From positions 558,001 through 622,000 of the forward strand of contig NZ_JAAKZG010000004.1 in assembly GCF_011045115.1 (NCBI RefSeq): DNA of 64,000 bases, given 5' to 3'. This document shows positions 1-8,296 of the stretch, piece after piece. The stretch is from Mesorhizobium zhangyense (GTDB taxonomy: Bacteria; Pseudomonadota; Alphaproteobacteria; Rhizobiales; Rhizobiaceae). The notes under the pieces were generated by a model. It was given only the letters and a program-made list of their open reading frames with translations. It made no database searches and was not told the DNA's origin. The position numbers were made by a program, and so were the translations under genes. The first letter of the stretch is position 1. Each line of letters begins with the position of its first letter.

Positions 1-961
1 GGTCCTGCCGCACGCGATCAACCATGGCCTCCATGGTGGCACAGTGAAGATAGGGCGCGCCATATTCGGCCAGCACGTCCTGCACACTCTCTTCGGCGCA
101 ACTATAGCCGGAGGTAATTGCGTCGACCTCGGCATCGACCAGCGACTTCACCGCCCGGACGACGTCAGCCTCGTCGCCCACATCGCATTCGGCGATCTTA
201 AGCTCGATCCGGCGGCCGGAAACACCGCCGCGGCGGTTGATTTCGTCCACGGCCAGCCGCGCGCCGTTCAACATCTCATAGGCATCAGCTGAGGCGAGCC
301 CCTGGGTGGAAAGGGGCGTACCGATGAGAATCGGTCGTCTGTCCAATGAAGAGCTGACGAAGGAACGCACGGTGTCGTGCGGCAGCGGCACACGGCTGTC
401 GACTAGGCCGGCGGTGAGCGGCATGAGGTTGCGCCCGCCACCCGGTGTAGGCAGGCGCAGTAGCCCGAGATCGGTGGCAAGGGTCGCTGCGCCGGTCCGG
501 CTGACCTGTCCGAGCTTGACGAGAATCCGTTCGTTGTGGGTCGTCACGGTCCGCTGGCTGGTCTCCAGACAGGCGGCGATGTCCTGGTTGGAAAGACCAC
601 CCGCAATCAGCGTGAGCACGTCGAGTTCACGCAACGTCAACCCGAAGGGCGGCTCGATGGGTTTGGCGATCAGGTTGCTGCGTTGCTCGCCCGAAGCGGT
701 GACATCAAGCTCGATCCGCACCGCAAACCAGCGCTTGTCGCTGTCGATCCAGACGAAGCGGACGAGGTCGCGGCCGCTTCCCGCGAGGCCTTTGGCAAAA
801 TTCTTGAGCTCGGGCCGCGCGGCGAAGAAGCGGTTGGCGCTTTCGCTCTCGGTCGCGTCTATCAGTCCTTCCCCATTGATCAACGCGCGGAAATAGCCCG
901 CGGAATCCGAACCGGAAAACCATGATGTTTCTCGGTTCTGAACAACCAATCTCACACTCAT
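1..961 (-). CDS. LuxR-type regulator fused to a Leu/Ile/Val-type periplasmic-binding domain (3' partial)
   Basis: About 320 residues are visible before the gene runs off the left edge. Residues 1-95 look like a small PAS-like sensor region. About residues 100-160 form a LuxR/GerE helix-turn-helix (LTLRELDVLTLIAGGLSNQD, then TVTTHNERILVKLG). From about residue 205 the chain becomes a type 1 periplasmic-binding fold of the AmiC/UrtA (Peripla_BP_5) kind: RRPILIGTPLSTQGLAS, then LNGARLAVDEINRRGG. No signal peptide or membrane span lies between the domains, so the binding domain is probably cytoplasmic and senses a small ligand for a DNA-binding protein. ATG at 961 starts the conserved region. The gene diverges from the araC-type gene at 1107. 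The domain assignment is by eye; the ligand is unknown. Confidence 0.8.
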   Translation of the reverse strand, partial: MSVRLVVQNRETSWFSGSDSAGYFRALINGEGLIDATESESANRFFAARPELKNFAKGLAGSGRDLVRFVWIDSDKRWFAVRIELDVTASGEQRSNLIAKPIEPPFGLTLRELDVLTLIAGGLSNQDIAACLETSQRTVTTHNERILVKLGQVSRTGAATLATDLGLLRLPTPGGGRNLMPLTAGLVDSRVPLPHDTVRSFVSSSLDRRPILIGTPLSTQGLASADAYEMLNGARLAVDEINRRGGVSGRRIELKIAECDVGDEADVVRAVKSLVDAEVDAITSGYSCAEESVQDVLAEYGAPYLHCATMEAMVDRVRQD

Positions 962-1018
962 TTCATGCTCCGATTACCGCTCCGTGCAGTTTGTCGACGG
1001 GAAGTTCGCGTGCCGCGT

Positions 1019-1049
1019 CGGTAGGTTTACGTATTTCGCCTCCCTACCG
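1019..1049. promoter_or_regulatory. Inverted repeat between divergent regulator genes
   Basis: CGGTAGG (1019-1025) and CCTACCG (1043-1049) are perfect 7-base inverted arms separated by 17 bases. They lie in the 145-base gap between the divergent LuxR-fusion and AraC-type genes, where an operator would be expected. There is no other support. Confidence 0.3.
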
Positions 1050-1106
1050 TTTTCTTCACCTTCCACGGACCGGCCGTGAGATCGGTTAACCGGTACTCTT
1101 ATCAAA

Positions 1107-2249
1107 ATGCACGCAAAAGATGCATTCCTCACCAGAGCGGAACCGTACATAATGGAAGCTTCAAGCACAATTGCATGGAGACGAGATTCGTCGAATCCTC
1201 AGTTTCGGGCGCCGGCCAAGATTCTATCCTGCGCGGCAAACGGCATCGCACAGTTCATTTCCAGGCACGGAACGAGCGCTCATGAAATTCTGTGGTCCGT
1301 CGGGATGGATGAGGCCGATACGCGCAAGGAGCGCGAAATCCTGGATCTGGGAGCATATTGCGAGCTGCTCGAAACGGCGTCTCGCAAAACCCAGAACGAC
1401 AATTTCGGTCTTCACTACGGCCGCGACTTTACGCCGGACAGGCTGGGCCTGATCGGAGAAATCGCCGTTTCATCGCCGACACTTGCAGACGCACTCGGCA
1501 ATCTGGTCAAGTATTTCCCCTACCACCAGCAGAACACCTTGGTCGCCTTCCATCGGCGAGAGGAGCTCTGGCATCTCGAATACCGGATTCTCGACGGCTT
1601 CATCCTGCAGCGGCGGCAAGATGCCGAGCTGACGATCGGAATGTATCTGAACATCATTCGCCGGGTCATGAACGCAGCGTGGTCGCCGGACGAAGTGCAT
1701 TTCGAACATCCGCGACCGGAAAACTGGCGCGAGCATGAGACCGTGTTCAATGCGCCGGTCTATTTCAACATGAAGACCAATGCATTGGTCTTTCGCGAAA
1801 AGTCGATCGCACGGACGGCAGCAGACTGGGATACGGGCCGCATGCATGCGCTCTGCGAAGCGCTGATGCAACTGACCGGCGACACAGGGACACTCGGGTT
1901 GAACCGACGGGTGGTTGGGGAAATCCGGGCGCAATTGCCCTCCGGCTATCCCCATATCGAAGATGTGGCCGAAGCGCTCAAGATGCCGCGCTGGACGCTG
2001 CAACGTCGGCTGGCGGCCGAGGGACAAATCTTTTCCGCCCTCGTGGAGGAGACACGTCGTCGCCTTGCCCTGCTCTATCTTGCTCAGACGCATCTCATGA
2101 TTAACGATATCGCCAACATCCTTGGCTATTCGGAGCTTAGCGCCTTCAGCCGCGCCTGCGTGCGATGGTTCGACGCCTCCCCCTCAAAGATGCGGGCAAT
2201 GAGCGTACAAGCCGCGACGACCAGAAGATTGGCGCCGTGTCTAAACTGA
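1107..2249 (+). CDS. AraC family transcriptional regulator (Arabinose_bd / HTH_18 type)
   Basis: The 380-residue protein has the layout of OruR/ArgR-like AraC regulators: an N-terminal ligand-binding region (about residues 30-220, including QFISRHGTSAHEILWSVGMD and LGLIGEIAVSSPTLADAL) and a C-terminal double helix-turn-helix (about 280-365, including AEALKMPRWTLQRRLAAEG and INDIANILGYSELSAFSRAC). The first ATG is at 1107; an internal ATG at 1152 is possible, and neither has a strong ribosome site. Two SDR dehydrogenase genes follow on the same strand 80 bases downstream, so it probably activates them in response to their alcohol or ketone substrate. That link is inference from position. Confidence 0.88.
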   Translation: MHAKDAFLTRAEPYIMEASSTIAWRRDSSNPQFRAPAKILSCAANGIAQFISRHGTSAHEILWSVGMDEADTRKEREILDLGAYCELLETASRKTQNDNFGLHYGRDFTPDRLGLIGEIAVSSPTLADALGNLVKYFPYHQQNTLVAFHRREELWHLEYRILDGFILQRRQDAELTIGMYLNIIRRVMNAAWSPDEVHFEHPRPENWREHETVFNAPVYFNMKTNALVFREKSIARTAADWDTGRMHALCEALMQLTGDTGTLGLNRRVVGEIRAQLPSGYPHIEDVAEALKMPRWTLQRRLAAEGQIFSALVEETRRRLALLYLAQTHLMINDIANILGYSELSAFSRACVRWFDASPSKMRAMSVQAATTRRLAPCLN

Positions 2250-2328
2250 GTGCTCAATTGTCAAACTCAGGATTGAGTATCCGACTACAATCAGCCCCAG
2301 CGATAATCCGCCACGATGGGGAGTGGAG

Positions 2329-3051
2329 ATGAAATTACAAGGTAAGCTGGCGCTGGTGACTGGCGCCTATCGCGGCATCGGGAGAGCCTGTGCCGAAGCG
2401 CTCGCCCGCGAAGGGGCGCGCGTGATCGCAACGGACATATTTACCGAAGCACCGTCCTACGACACCGATATTCTCTATCGCCAATGCGATGTCGGCTCGG
2501 AAACTGACTGGGAACGGATCGGTCGGGAGATTGATGCCGGGGATGGGAAAATCGACATTCTGGTGAATGCCGCCGGCGTTGCGCCAACGAAAGACGGCGT
2601 TCATGACGTCACCATGGCCGATTGGGATTTTATCCTGCGGGTGAACCAGACCGGCGTGATGCTCGGCATGCGCATGGCAACCGCTCGCATGCTCGGCAAG
2701 GGATCGCTTTCCATCGTCAACATCTCGTCGATCTGGGGGCAGGTCGCCGGCACCGGGCAGATCGCCTACCATGCCAGCAAGGGAGCGGTCATCAACATGA
2801 CACGCAACGTAGCGGTCACCTATGCCAAGCAGGGAATCCGCGCCAACGTCATCCTGCCGGGTCTCATCGATACCGAGATGGTGCGCGTCCAGAAACCGGA
2901 AATGAATGCGGCGACACTCGCGCTCACACCCATGGGCCGTATCGGACGGCCTGAGGAAATCGCTGACGGAGCCGTATTCCTTGCCAGCGACGCATCCTCT
3001 TTCGTGACTGGCGCCGTCCTGCCGATCGACGGCGGATTTACAGCACAATAG
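2329..3051 (+). CDS. SDR family NAD(P)-dependent oxidoreductase
   Basis: This is a classical short-chain dehydrogenase of about 240 residues. The cofactor motif TGAYRGIG is at the N terminus, NAAG is in strand 4, and the catalytic residues are the Ser in NISSIWG and YHASK. A C-terminal DGGF tail is present. I chose ATG 2329 over GTG 2323 because GGGAG at 2318-2322 is well placed for it. A second SDR starts 8 bases after the stop, so the two are co-transcribed and may act in sequence on one alcohol or keto substrate. The AraC gene just upstream is the likely regulator. The substrate cannot be read from the sequence. Confidence 0.88.
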   Translation: MKLQGKLALVTGAYRGIGRACAEALAREGARVIATDIFTEAPSYDTDILYRQCDVGSETDWERIGREIDAGDGKIDILVNAAGVAPTKDGVHDVTMADWDFILRVNQTGVMLGMRMATARMLGKGSLSIVNISSIWGQVAGTGQIAYHASKGAVINMTRNVAVTYAKQGIRANVILPGLIDTEMVRVQKPEMNAATLALTPMGRIGRPEEIADGAVFLASDASSFVTGAVLPIDGGFTAQ

Positions 3052-3059
3052 GAAATATC

Positions 3060-3806
3060 ATGAACAACAATACGGATTATCATCCGCTTGCCGGGCGGAC
3101 TGCACTGGTCACAGGTGCCGCCCGAGGCATTGGAGCAGCCATTGCTCAACGGCTCGCCAGTGAAGGTGCCCTTGTATATCTCGGCGACATCCTGGAAGGC
3201 GAAGGTGAAAAAACGGCCGCGCACCTGGACAGGACGGGCGTGTTCCAACCTCTCGATGTGACGTCTGAAGCACAGTGGGCCGCCATGATGGAGCGGATTG
3301 CCCGCGACGTCGGCCGCCTCGACATTCTCGTCAACAATGCCGGAATCTACGGGCCGGCCTCGCTGCAGGACGAGACGGCTGATGGCTTCCGACGCATGTT
3401 CGAGATCAACCAGTTTTCGATCTTCTGGGGTATGAAATGTGCCGTGCCCCTTATGTCGCTGGGCGGCTCCATCATCAATCTTTCATCGATCGGAGGCATG
3501 GTCGGCTACAAGGGCACATTTGCTTATGCCGGCGCGAAATGGGCCGTGCGCGGCATGACGAGGTCGGCAGCCCGCGAGCTCGCGCCCCTGAAAATCCGCG
3601 TCAACACCGTTTGCCCAGGCGTGATCGACACACCAATGTTCTATGAAAACGACCCCGCACAGCTGTCGCAGTTCCTGCAGTCCGTGCCGCTCGGCGCCCT
3701 GGGACTGCCGAAGGACATTGCGTCCGCGGTCGCCTATCTGGCTTCGGACGAAGCGCGCTACATCACTGGTTCCGACATCCTCGTCGACGGCGGCATGCTC
3801 GCCTGA
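3060..3806 (+). CDS. SDR family oxidoreductase
   Basis: A second classical SDR (248 residues) with TGAARGIG for cofactor binding, NNAG, the Ser in NLSSIGG, and YAGAK. The C-terminal VDGGM is typical. It most resembles cyclopentanol/3-alpha-hydroxysteroid or glucose dehydrogenase-like SDRs by general pattern only. It forms a pair with the SDR ending at 3051 and is followed by a possible intrinsic terminator. The two SDRs differ substantially, so they are not a recent tandem duplication. They may catalyse different steps, or opposite faces of the same carbonyl. Confidence 0.88.
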   Translation: MNNNTDYHPLAGRTALVTGAARGIGAAIAQRLASEGALVYLGDILEGEGEKTAAHLDRTGVFQPLDVTSEAQWAAMMERIARDVGRLDILVNNAGIYGPASLQDETADGFRRMFEINQFSIFWGMKCAVPLMSLGGSIINLSSIGGMVGYKGTFAYAGAKWAVRGMTRSAARELAPLKIRVNTVCPGVIDTPMFYENDPAQLSQFLQSVPLGALGLPKDIASAVAYLASDEARYITGSDILVDGGMLA

Positions 3807-3851
3807 GCTTCCCCCCAGAGGACCTGACAGGTCCAATTCCTGTCGTATTGC

Positions 3852-3882
3852 GCTTTGAACTCTCTGTTTCAAGGGGCTTTTT
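3852..3882 (+). terminator. Possible rho-independent terminator after the SDR pair
   Basis: CTTTGAA pairs with TTTCAAGG (one G-U pair) around a short loop and is followed by GGGGCTTTTTGG, a five-T run. It lies about 50 bases after the second SDR stop. The stem is short, so this is only moderately supported. Confidence 0.45.
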
Positions 3883-3918
3883 GGACTGCAATACAACTGC
3901 CGCAACCGGAAGCAAAAG

Positions 3919-3943
3919 CCGGTGAGCCTCGACAGCTCACCGG
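3919..3943 (-). terminator. Terminator downstream of the penicillin acylase gene
   Basis: A perfect 9-base stem (CCGGTGAGC 3919-3927, GCTCACCGG 3935-3943) has a 7-base loop. Read on the minus strand the stem is followed by a CTTTTGCTT run. It sits 30 bases past the stop codon at 3973, as expected for the end of the eut/ABC/acylase operon. Confidence 0.65.
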
Positions 3944-3972
3944 TTCACGAAGCCAGGTTTCACGCCCGCAGG

Positions 3973-6330
3973 TCATCTGCCCGGCGTAAGCACGATCCGT
4001 TGTTCGGTCGCCTCATCCACACGCCCCTGCGAATACAGGAGCGGCACGAATTCGCCACGCGACCACTTTTCGGCGAGATCGCCATAATGTTTGGAGGAGG
4101 GATTTCCGGATTGGCCGGGTGCGTTGATGCAGAGACTGTTGTCCCACGCGCCGACATCGACGACGACTCGGACGGATGCGCCGAGCGTGACGCGGAAATC
4201 CGATGTCCGGTACGACGCATTCATGGGGCTAGAATCGCTCCCGCCCTTCTCAAGGGGTCCAACGTCACCGTCCGGGCGCAACTTCTCCTTGTATATATTG
4301 CTCGTCGCATGAATGAAATGCGCCTGGTGCAAAGTCCCCCAACGCCAGCCGGAGGGAACAACGCCGAGCATATCGCGGCACTCCGCCAAGGCCGTTTCGA
4401 GCGTGGAGGCGAGGAGCGCGTCGCGCGCTGCCACAGGGTCCGTTCCCAGTCGATGATCCGGCTTCTCCATTAGGGCGAGCACAGCCTCCGGATCTCCGGG
4501 TAGCAGGAGCGTCCGGACGGACGGGTTATCGGTGATCAGCCGGAACAGTCCGGGCCGCAGATGCTTGCTCCACCAGACTTCGAACAGGGCGGCACTGGCA
4601 CTGTCGGCATCCAAACGGTGATTCCAACCTTCAAAAATAGCCTGGGCCTCGGCCACGCTGGCCGCCGTCGATGCATCCAGCATTCTGAGAAGCCTCACCA
4701 GTCGACGTGCTGCAAGCGACGTGCTGTCTGCCTGCAAGGCCCCAGAGGAGCGGATACTGTGCCTGCTGTCACCGGACAGCACCTCCGATATGCGATCGGC
4801 ACGCGAACGTTCCAGCCACTCGTATCCGATCTGCTTTTCGCGTTGATCCCATTCAGCCGGCAGATTGGGTTCGTTGGCGGTTGCAAGGAAGCCAGTCTCC
4901 GGGTTGCTGACGGCCGGTAGTTCAGCTGCCGCGAAATAGCCGTTCCACTCGTAGCGCCCGTCCCCGGGTACGGGCAAGAGGCCGTCCCAATTGGGCCGTA
5001 CCGGGCTGAAGCCGGCGACGACCCAGCCGATCGTTCCGCCCTTATCGGCGTAGACCTGATTGGTCGCGGGCACGCCCCACCTTGCCATCATGTCGCGGAA
5101 ATCGGCAAAGCACTTTGTGCGCATCGAGGCGATCGACGCGAAATAGGGTGCTGTGCCCGGATCGAACCAGACCGACTTGATCGCATAGGCCCGGTTGAGC
5201 GATGCATCCTCATAAACCACCGGTCCATGACGGGTGAAACGCAACGTGAGCGCGGTCGAAGAGCCGTCCCTGAGCGCGATATGCTCCTGAAGCACCACCA
5301 TTCGCTCCCAGTTGCCGCCATAGCGATAGAGATCCCGGTCTTCAGGCGAGATTTCGTAGACATAGACGTCTTCCTGGTCATGCCCGAAAAACAGCGTGAG
5401 GCCGAATGCGCTATTGCCGTTGTGGCCAATACATATGCCCGGCAGGCAAGGTTCACCGGCGCCTATGACGTCGAATTCCGGGCAGGTCAGATGCACGAGA
5501 TAACGCAATGAAGGAACAGCATGAGTGCGGTGCGGATCATTGGCCAGGATCGGTCGGCCGCTCTCGGTGCGGCTGCCATGGATAACCCAGTTGTTGGATC
5601 CTTGCGCTGACGCGTCTCGCACCACCTCGCCGGTCCCGGCAACCTTTCGCCACAAACCGGCCTCGTCCAGCTGTGCCGACAGTCGCTGCTCTTCGAAAGT
5701 GACAGCGGCGAGTGCAAGCTTGAACGTGTCAGTCACCTCCAGCGGGATTTCATCCAGTATTATGCCGTCCGCGACAAATGGATCCTTGGCGGGCACGAGC
5801 GCCTGGCGCAACTCATCTATGCCGGCGTCGGTGCGGCTCATGACATTGGCGCGGATTACCTCGGAAAGGGCATTGCGCATGAGGGAATGGCTGCGGATGC
5901 GCACCACATCCTCGGCCTTCCACCGGGCGGGAGACGTACCGAAAAGAGAAAATTCCGGCGGCAGTTCAGCATCGCCCCTATCGATCAGATCAACATAGGC
6001 ATTGATGCCTTGGACGAACGTGGTGGCGATTTCCTCTGCATCCTCGCAATAGGCATCCCATTCCGTCTGCATGTCGCCACGGTAGAGGAACAGGCGAGCG
6101 GCACGATCCTGTTCGAGATAGCCGGGGCCAAAATCGGCAGCCAACAGGCCAAGGCCGCGCTTGCGCCAGAGATCGATCTGCCAAAGCCTGTCGCGGGCGG
6201 CGTTGTATCCTTGCGCGAAAAACAGGTCACGTTTGTTTTTTGCACGGATGTGGGAGATGCCCCACTGGTCGATGTAAATGGACACGTCGTCCGTAAGACC
6301 GGAAAGAACTATCGCGTCTGGCGTCATCAT
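3973..6330 (-). CDS. Penicillin acylase family (Ntn-hydrolase) amidase, no signal peptide
   Basis: About 785 residues. The penicillin amidase (S45) pattern runs through the chain: an N-terminal region with YIDQWGISHIRAKN and AQGYNAARDRLWQIDLWRK, then the Gly-Ser autocleavage site in AQGSNNWVIHG. Ser at about residue 245 would become the N-terminal nucleophile of the beta chain. Later motifs are ILANDPHRTHAVPSLRY, GHNGNSAFGLT and TRHGPVV. Most family members are exported; this one, with ATG 6330 behind an AGGA site, shows no signal peptide, so it is probably cytoplasmic and acts on an imported amide. It closes the operon carrying eutBC, an ABC importer and a deacetylase. AHL acylase activity is possible but not indicated. 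Confidence 0.9.
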   Translation of the reverse strand: MMTPDAIVLSGLTDDVSIYIDQWGISHIRAKNKRDLFFAQGYNAARDRLWQIDLWRKRGLGLLAADFGPGYLEQDRAARLFLYRGDMQTEWDAYCEDAEEIATTFVQGINAYVDLIDRGDAELPPEFSLFGTSPARWKAEDVVRIRSHSLMRNALSEVIRANVMSRTDAGIDELRQALVPAKDPFVADGIILDEIPLEVTDTFKLALAAVTFEEQRLSAQLDEAGLWRKVAGTGEVVRDASAQGSNNWVIHGSRTESGRPILANDPHRTHAVPSLRYLVHLTCPEFDVIGAGEPCLPGICIGHNGNSAFGLTLFFGHDQEDVYVYEISPEDRDLYRYGGNWERMVVLQEHIALRDGSSTALTLRFTRHGPVVYEDASLNRAYAIKSVWFDPGTAPYFASIASMRTKCFADFRDMMARWGVPATNQVYADKGGTIGWVVAGFSPVRPNWDGLLPVPGDGRYEWNGYFAAAELPAVSNPETGFLATANEPNLPAEWDQREKQIGYEWLERSRADRISEVLSGDSRHSIRSSGALQADSTSLAARRLVRLLRMLDASTAASVAEAQAIFEGWNHRLDADSASAALFEVWWSKHLRPGLFRLITDNPSVRTLLLPGDPEAVLALMEKPDHRLGTDPVAARDALLASTLETALAECRDMLGVVPSGWRWGTLHQAHFIHATSNIYKEKLRPDGDVGPLEKGGSDSSPMNASYRTSDFRVTLGASVRVVVDVGAWDNSLCINAPGQSGNPSSKHYGDLAEKWSRGEFVPLLYSQGRVDEATEQRIVLTPGR

Positions 6331-6369
6331 TTCGTCCTGGCCTGCACGGCCGCCCGCTGAATTGGAAAC

Positions 6370-6395
6370 GGGAGGTGCCGTGACCGGCACCTCCC
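6370..6395 (-). terminator. Intercistronic hairpin between deacetylase and acylase genes
   Basis: A perfect 11-base stem (6370-6380 with 6385-6395; core GGAGGTGCC/GGCACCTCC) closes on a TGAC tetraloop. It lies in the 79-base gap between the deacetylase stop and the acylase start. No real T-run follows on the minus strand, so it may be a partial terminator or an mRNA-stability element that sets a lower level for the acylase. Confidence 0.55.
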
Positions 6396-6409
6396 TGTGA
6401 AGTTCTGGA

Positions 6410-7279
6410 TCAGGATTCGGCAGTGTCTGCCGGCAGGGACGGTGTCTTGCCCTGCTTCCAGTGCCGTACATAGTCACCCATGCGGGTGAAGCTCACCCCT
6501 GGCTTGTCCTTCACGTAGTCGATGAACTGTTCGAGGACCAGCATTCGATGACCCCGGCCGATCGTCTGCGGATGCATCGTCGCGATGAAGACGCCTTCGC
6601 CGATCCGGTCGTAGAGGAAATCGAACTCGTCCTTCCACATCTGCAGGAGGTCACGCGGCGTAATCACGCCCTGGTTGGTGCTGGATTTGCCGACGACATA
6701 TTCGAATTGCGGGAAATCGTCGAGGTGCCACGCCACCGGCATTTCCACGAGATCGACTGGCTTGCCGAAGACATAGGGGCCATCCTTGGTCCAGCTGTCG
6801 CCAACGCGGCACCAGTAGGGCTGGAAGTCGCTGCCCATCATGCTGCTTTCGTATTCGAAGCCGTGTTCGAGAAGCAGCGGCACGGTCTGCGGGCTGTTGT
6901 CCCAGGCAGGGGAACGATAGCCGGTCGGACGGATGCCGGCGACCTTGTCCAGCGCCTCGAAGCCCTTTTCGAGAATCCAGCGCTCCTTGTCGGCGGAGAC
7001 CGAGGCCGGGTTTTCATGGACCCACCCATGATGGCCGATTTCATGACCGGCTGCGGCGACCGCCTCTACCGTCTTCGGGAACGCATAGGCCGTATGCCCC
7101 GGAATGTAGAAGGTCGCGGGGATCTTCTCGGCTTCGAGCGAAGCCAGGATGCGGCGCACGCCGACCGGTCCGAACTCCCCGCGTGACAGCATGCTCGGCG
7201 AATTGGAATCGAAAGTGCCAATCCAAAGCGAATAGGCATCGAAGTCGAAGGTAAGGGCGATTCTGACGTCTTTCTTCAT
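6410..7279 (-). CDS. NodB-fold polysaccharide deacetylase / cyclic imidase-like hydrolase
   Basis: A 289-residue cytoplasmic protein of the carbohydrate esterase 4 fold. ALTFDFDAYSLW supplies the catalytic and metal-binding Asp pair (D12/D14), and GHEIGHHGWVH supplies the HxxxH metal site. RPTGYRSPAWDNS is the conserved Arg/Pro motif 3 region. No signal peptide or transmembrane segment is seen. Cytoplasmic CE4 members of this length include PuuE allantoinases, HpPgdA-like proteins and cyclic imide hydrolases, so an amide or imide bond in a small molecule is a better guess than a polysaccharide. I took ATG 7279; the longer open frame only overlaps the upstream gene. It lies 29 bases after the importer permease. 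Confidence 0.85.
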   Translation of the reverse strand: MKKDVRIALTFDFDAYSLWIGTFDSNSPSMLSRGEFGPVGVRRILASLEAEKIPATFYIPGHTAYAFPKTVEAVAAAGHEIGHHGWVHENPASVSADKERWILEKGFEALDKVAGIRPTGYRSPAWDNSPQTVPLLLEHGFEYESSMMGSDFQPYWCRVGDSWTKDGPYVFGKPVDLVEMPVAWHLDDFPQFEYVVGKSSTNQGVITPRDLLQMWKDEFDFLYDRIGEGVFIATMHPQTIGRGHRMLVLEQFIDYVKDKPGVSFTRMGDYVRHWKQGKTPSLPADTAES

Positions 7280-7308
7280 ACTGCTGACTCTCTCTTTTCG
7301 TTGAGCTG

Positions 7309-8295
7309 TTAGGTCCGCATCTTGCGGGCATAGATGTCGAGGGCGACAGCCGCGATCACGATGAGGCCCTTGGCGACGAGCTGGTAGTTCGTATTGATGG
7401 CGAGCGAATCGAAGACGTTGGTCAGCGTCGCGATGATCAGAAGACCGACGGCCGTCCGCCACAGGGCCCCTTCCCCGCCGAGCAGCGAGGTTCCGCCGAT
7501 GACGACGATGGCGATCGCATCGAGTGCCAGGCTACCGCCCATATCGGCCTGCCCAACGCCGAGGCGCGACGACAGAATCATACCGCCTACACCCGAGCAG
7601 ATCGCCGTCAGCACATAGGTGCTGGCCCGGTAGAGATCGACGGGAATGCCCGATAGGCGGGCCGCTTCCTCATTGCCGCCCAGGGCATAAATCGACCGGC
7701 CGTAGACGCTCCTGGAGAGGATCGCGGCACCCACCGCGAACGTGATGAACAACATCCAGATAGAGATCGGCCAACCGAACCAGGAGCCCGTTCCCAGATC
7801 GCCGAAATTGAAATCGTTCGGCACCTGCGGGGCGGAGTTGGAATAGATGTAGGCGAGCCCGCCGAAAACCGAGCCGGAACCAAGCGTGGCGACGAAGGCA
7901 TTAACCTTCAGCCGGGTCACGATCAGCCCGTTGATGATGCCACATATGGCACTGACGGTGACCACCGCCGCTGCAGCGCCCCAGAGGCCGAACACATCCG
8001 CGCGGTTTGCGAACACGACTGCGCCAAGCGCGAAGATCGCCGCAACGGACAGATCGAACCCACCGCCGATGATTACGAATGTCATGCCCACCGCCACGAT
8101 GCCCACCGGAGCGGACTGGCTGAGGATGTTCTGGATGTTCTGAAGCTCGAACACGCGCGGATAGAGAAAGGCGCTGACGATGAGGAGCAGCAAGAATGCC
8201 CACAAGACACCGTATTGGAGCATCACATCCCGGCTGAAGAACCGCATTTCCTTGGGGGTGGTGCTGACGTTGATGGCAGAGTTCTGTGCGTTCAT
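7309..8295 (-). CDS. ABC transporter permease, ribose/branched sugar type
   Basis: About 328 residues with around eight to ten hydrophobic segments and the RbsC/AraH signature (VGMTFVIIGGGFDLSV near the N terminus, LGGNEEAARLSGI in the cytoplasmic loop). It starts 1 base after the stop of the ATPase gene, so the two are translationally coupled. With the ATPase at 8297 and the binding protein at 9891 it makes a complete CUT2-type importer. Family membership suggests a sugar-like or polar ligand; the eut and amidase neighbours suggest an ethanolamine-bearing one. Confidence 0.92.
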   Translation of the reverse strand: MNAQNSAINVSTTPKEMRFFSRDVMLQYGVLWAFLLLLIVSAFLYPRVFELQNIQNILSQSAPVGIVAVGMTFVIIGGGFDLSVAAIFALGAVVFANRADVFGLWGAAAAVVTVSAICGIINGLIVTRLKVNAFVATLGSGSVFGGLAYIYSNSAPQVPNDFNFGDLGTGSWFGWPISIWMLFITFAVGAAILSRSVYGRSIYALGGNEEAARLSGIPVDLYRASTYVLTAICSGVGGMILSSRLGVGQADMGGSLALDAIAIVVIGGTSLLGGEGALWRTAVGLLIIATLTNVFDSLAINTNYQLVAKGLIVIAAVALDIYARKMRT

Positions 8296-8296
8296 C

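Noticed and set aside
6331-6477. Longer start for the penicillin acylase
   Set aside because: It would run through the 6370-6395 hairpin and into the deacetylase gene and gives no signal peptide; ATG 6330 has its own AGGA site.
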